Shown in pieces: positions 5,914-8,251 of a stretch of 8,251 nucleotides of DNA (position 1 is the first letter of the stretch; each line of letters begins with the position of its first letter). This DNA is from Luminiphilus sp. (lineage in GTDB: Bacteria; Pseudomonadota; Gammaproteobacteria; Pseudomonadales; Halieaceae). The notes under the pieces are model-generated. The model was not told the origin of the DNA. It was given only the letters and a program-made list of their open reading frames with translations, and ran no database searches. Where the stretch lies: positions 1 to 8,251 of the forward strand of contig JAHEJH010000037.1 of the NCBI GenBank assembly GCA_024638905.1, in the 5' to 3' direction. A program made the translations under genes and the position numbers.

Positions 5914-6774
5914 CTAGCTATCGTGACGTTGATCCAATAACCATTGATAAAGTTGCCTCGCCGGAAGCCCTGAAATATCAGCCACCACCGCCGCTGCTCG
6001 GCGGGGTGGTAACTCATCAGCAAGGCGCGCCAGCAGCCGGGACGTTTCCGGCGTCAATGTCACAGTGGCTGGATCAAACCCGCGCACCAGGATCACCACC
6101 TCTCCGCGCTGCTGATTTGCATCGGACAGCACAAATTTGTGCAGCCCTGATAAGACGGCTCGATAGATTGTCTCGTGGGTTTTTGTCAGTTCACGGCAGA
6201 GCGCTGCCTCACGATCCCCCAACACTTGATACATCGCCTCCAGCGAGGCGGCGAGGCGACGCGGCGATTCAAAAAATATCAGGGTCCCCTCGATCGCCGT
6301 GAGCGCTTGCAGGCGATTCGCTCTCTGACCGGGCTTCGAGGGCAGGAACCCCTCGAAATAAAAACGATCTGTCGGCAAACCCGCCGCACTCAATGCCGTG
6401 ATGGTCGCGCTCGCGCCGGGAATCGGCACAACGGGTATCCGCTCTTGGTGACAGGCCACGACCAGCTTGTAACCCGGATCCGAGACCAGCGGCGTACCCG
6501 CGTCAGAAATCAAAGCAATAGTCTCTCCGGCACGTAATCGCTTCAGCATGCCCTCTAAATCTGAAGACTCGCTGTGATCGTGATAACTGATGAGGGGTGT
6601 CCGAATATCAAAATGGCGCATCAACTTCGAGGAGTGACGGGTATCTTCCGCGGCGATCAGATTGACACTGCGCAGAACATCGATGGCGCGCAGAGACATA
6701 TCGTCCAAATGACCAATCGGGGTGGCGACAATATAAAGACTCGCTGTCAAGGGGCTCTCTCCGCCTCGGATCAT
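5914..6774 (-). CDS. rsmI: RsmI, 16S rRNA (cytidine1402-2'-O)-methyltransferase
   Basis: RsmI uses S-adenosylmethionine to methylate the 2'-O of C1402 of 16S rRNA; RsmH in this window modifies the base of the same residue. Seen in 286 residues (E. coli also 286), numbered from the ATG: LYIVATPIG at 13-21, AAEDTRH at 41-47, ISDAGTPLVSDPG at 89-101, PIPGASA at 118-124, ALSAAGLPTDRFYFEGFLP at 127-145, RELTKTHETIYRA at 194-206 and RGEVVILV at 223-230. This is the tetrapyrrole-methylase fold of the family. Residue 22 is His where TPIGN is usual. The start is uncertain: ATG at 6774 has no SD, whereas TTG at 6750 (protein 278 residues, MTASLYIVATPIG) has a good GGAG eight bases upstream. The first gene to its right, lpoA, is divergent; rnpB follows on the same strand. 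Confidence 0.96.
   Translation of the reverse strand: MIRGGESPLTASLYIVATPIGHLDDMSLRAIDVLRSVNLIAAEDTRHSSKLMRHFDIRTPLISYHDHSESSDLEGMLKRLRAGETIALISDAGTPLVSDPGYKLVVACHQERIPVVPIPGASATITALSAAGLPTDRFYFEGFLPSKPGQRANRLQALTAIEGTLIFFESPRRLAASLEAMYQVLGDREAALCRELTKTHETIYRAVLSGLHKFVLSDANQQRGEVVILVRGFDPATVTLTPETSRLLARLADELPPRRAAAVVADISGLPARQLYQWLLDQRHDS
6755..6762 (-). promoter_or_regulatory. Possible ribosome binding site favouring the TTG start of rsmI
   Basis: GGAGAGAG on the minus strand, with GGAG eight bases from TTG at 6750. It lies inside the frame that begins at ATG 6774, which itself has only a CCCAG before it. If used, the rsmI leader would be long enough for the putative -10 near 6791-6796. Confidence 0.45.
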
Positions 6775-6788
6775 CTGGGAAAACTTAG

Positions 6789-6800
6789 GGCTATACTGCC
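6789..6800. promoter_or_regulatory. Candidate bidirectional -10 region between rsmI and lpoA
   Basis: The imperfect palindrome GGCTATACTGCC offers TATACT on the plus strand (6792-6797) and TATAGC on the minus strand (6796-6791). Neither has a convincing -35 at the right distance. The space between the two annotated ATG codons is only 29 bases, so promoters must lie here or inside the opposite gene. Supported by position and the -10-like sequence only. Confidence 0.3.
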
Positions 6801-6803
6801 GTG

Positions 6804-8251
6804 ATGACGACGATTGGTCACCCTAGAAAAGCGCCGCGACGGCTCTTCCAGCTTCTTTCTTTCAGCCCGCATTGGTTATGGGTGCTGGCAACATCCCTAT
6901 TGCTCTTCGGCTGCGCCGGGCCGTCGGTTGAGCCCGACCGAGAGATACCCTTACTGGTGGTCGATGACACACTGCCGCTCCCTGTCGAAGGAGAGCAGAT
7001 GAACTTAAAAGCAATTGAGACGGTGACCCGCCTTGCCAAAACCGACTCTGTGTTGGCAGCACGCTACGAGCGCAACCAGTTAATGCTGGCCGACCTAGAC
7101 GCATCGACACTCTTGTTTATTGACAGCGTGCTGGCCTGGTTTGCAGGAGACACCGACCTCGCCGATCAGCTACTGGCCAATCTGGCTAGGGACAACACCG
7201 CCGCACTGGATCTGGTGCTTCAGGAACGGGAGGCACGTCAGGCGCTGGCGGGGAACTGGCTGGCAGCGGCAGAAACACTCTTTCAACGAGCACACGCCCG
7301 CGCGGGGAACGGTCAAGATGAAGCGGTCAGCGATAGACTGTTTGGGTACTTGCTCAGGCTAGACACGGCAACCCTTGCCGAAGCCAGCCGCGGAGCCCGC
7401 GACCCCAACTGGCGTCAATGGCTGCAAATGCAGGTTGTGTATCGCGAGGGCCCTGAAGCCCTCGCCGGCTGGATCAACCGTCCGAATGCGCCACCACAAC
7501 ACCCGGCAATGCCGCGGCACGTGGAGCGCTGGGTGACATCAGAGACTGTCGACCACATCGCTCTGCTGCTGCCACTGGAGGGCAGACTGGCGGGCGCAGG
7601 AGAAGCTGTTTTAAGCGGCGCGATCGATCAGCTCTATACCCTCTTTCCTGACCCGAGAAGCCGCCCGACTCTCACCACTCTGAATTCCACCCAGCCAGCG
7701 GGCGTCAAAGACCTTTACCATCAAGCCGTGGCGGATGGGGCCGATCTAATCATCGGACCTCTGATCAAGGAGGATGTCGCCTCGCTGGGGCAGATGGCTC
7801 AACGGACGGTGCCCGTTATTGCCCTTAACCAGACCGACTCGCTGGCTGGATCGTCAAATCGAAACTGGATGAGCCTCAGCCTCGCACCCGAGGACGAAGC
7901 GAGACAAATCGCCGACGTCGCTTTTGGACAAGCCTGTCGCCATGCCATCGTGGTAGGCATGAACAGTGATCGTGGCGCACGACTGCTCTCGTCATTCACC
8001 GATCGCTGGACCCAGCATGGCGGTCGTATCCGAGGACAGCTGGTTGTTGATAACCCCGCCGACACCAACACGGAGATGGGTAAATTGCTCGGATCCGGCT
8101 CCAGTGATCAGCGCATTCGCGCTGTTGAACGCACCTTCGACCTGCCCGTCGACGCGCGAGGGCGTGGACGCAGCGATTTCGAATGCATTTTTATGCTGGC
8201 GCCCGATGCGGCGACAGCGCGGGCCTGGCGTCCCCTCTTGGTATTTCATAT
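6804..8251 (+). CDS. lpoA: LpoA (LppC/YraM family), penicillin-binding protein activator lipoprotein, 3' end missing
   Basis: LpoA is an outer-membrane lipoprotein that reaches through the periplasm to stimulate the transpeptidase activity of PBP1A. The frame is open from 6804 to the window end (482 full codons; family roughly 600-680), so the last part is missing. Seen: a basic N-terminus (RKAPRR at 8-13), hydrophobic segment ~24-36 and lipobox LFGC with Cys37 as lipidation site, followed by Ala, so outer-membrane sorting is expected. Residues ~50-220 are helical and alanine/leucine-rich, matching the TPR-like domain. From ~251 (HIALLLPLEG) a periplasmic-binding-protein fold starts, with VADGADLIIGPLIKEDV at 309-325 and LAPEDEA at 360-366, both typical of the family. 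A GTG one codon upstream (6801) is an alternative start; an in-frame stop at 6786 excludes anything longer. Divergent from rsmI, as in E. coli and Pseudomonas. Confidence 0.93.
   Translation, partial: MTTIGHPRKAPRRLFQLLSFSPHWLWVLATSLLLFGCAGPSVEPDREIPLLVVDDTLPLPVEGEQMNLKAIETVTRLAKTDSVLAARYERNQLMLADLDASTLLFIDSVLAWFAGDTDLADQLLANLARDNTAALDLVLQEREARQALAGNWLAAAETLFQRAHARAGNGQDEAVSDRLFGYLLRLDTATLAEASRGARDPNWRQWLQMQVVYREGPEALAGWINRPNAPPQHPAMPRHVERWVTSETVDHIALLLPLEGRLAGAGEAVLSGAIDQLYTLFPDPRSRPTLTTLNSTQPAGVKDLYHQAVADGADLIIGPLIKEDVASLGQMAQRTVPVIALNQTDSLAGSSNRNWMSLSLAPEDEARQIADVAFGQACRHAIVVGMNSDRGARLLSSFTDRWTQHGGRIRGQLVVDNPADTNTEMGKLLGSGSSDQRIRAVERTFDLPVDARGRGRSDFECIFMLAPDAATARAWRPLLVFH

Noticed and set aside
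7992..8249. Minus-strand frames (7799-8071 and 7992-8249) within lpoA
   Set aside because: The plus-strand lpoA frame is uninterrupted with family motifs across both regions.
1..8251. Mobile elements, CRISPR arrays, tRNA genes or an undescribed defence-type system
   Set aside because: No transposase, integrase, terminal repeats, repeat-spacer pattern or tRNA-like sequence was seen; every gene belongs to the conserved core set.

Overview
The window is a cell-wall and cell-division locus from a gammaproteobacterium with moderately high GC (roughly 58-60% by eye). The gene order lpoA (divergent) - rsmI - rnpB - mraZ - rsmH - ftsL - ftsI - murE - murF is, from general knowledge, the arrangement seen in Pseudomonas and relatives rather than that of E. 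coli, where rnpB and the dcw cluster are apart. The FtsL, RsmI and LpoA sequences also look gammaproteobacterial. I cannot name a genus.

Layout, right to left on the minus strand. The start of lpoA (an outer-membrane lipoprotein that activates a penicillin-binding protein) reads rightwards from 6804 and runs off the window. rsmI reads leftwards from a shared, very short divergent intergenic region. rnpB, the RNase P RNA, follows at once; its promoter overlaps the end of rsmI and two terminator hairpins lie behind it. An AT-rich spacer leads to a strong sigma70-like promoter embedded in a MraZ operator, which starts the division and cell-wall (dcw) operon: mraZ, rsmH, ftsL, ftsI, murE and the first 128 codons of murF. 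Every junction in that operon overlaps by 1 or 4 nt, so the six genes look translationally coupled.

Function. MraZ probably represses its own operon; RsmH methylates 16S rRNA; FtsL recruits and activates the septal synthase; FtsI is the septal transpeptidase; MurE and MurF add meso-diaminopimelate and D-Ala-D-Ala to the peptidoglycan precursor. LpoA across the divergent promoter belongs to the same theme. RsmI and RNase P act in rRNA modification and tRNA maturation.

This is mainly a conserved core region and I found no undescribed system. The points worth a second look are small: a Ser-Ser-Gln in place of the usual Ser-X-Asn active-site motif in FtsI, an RNase P RNA whose P15 loop shows no clear GGU tRNA-binding motif, a clean four-repeat MraZ operator over the promoter, and an rsmI/lpoA divergent promoter with almost no room for leaders.
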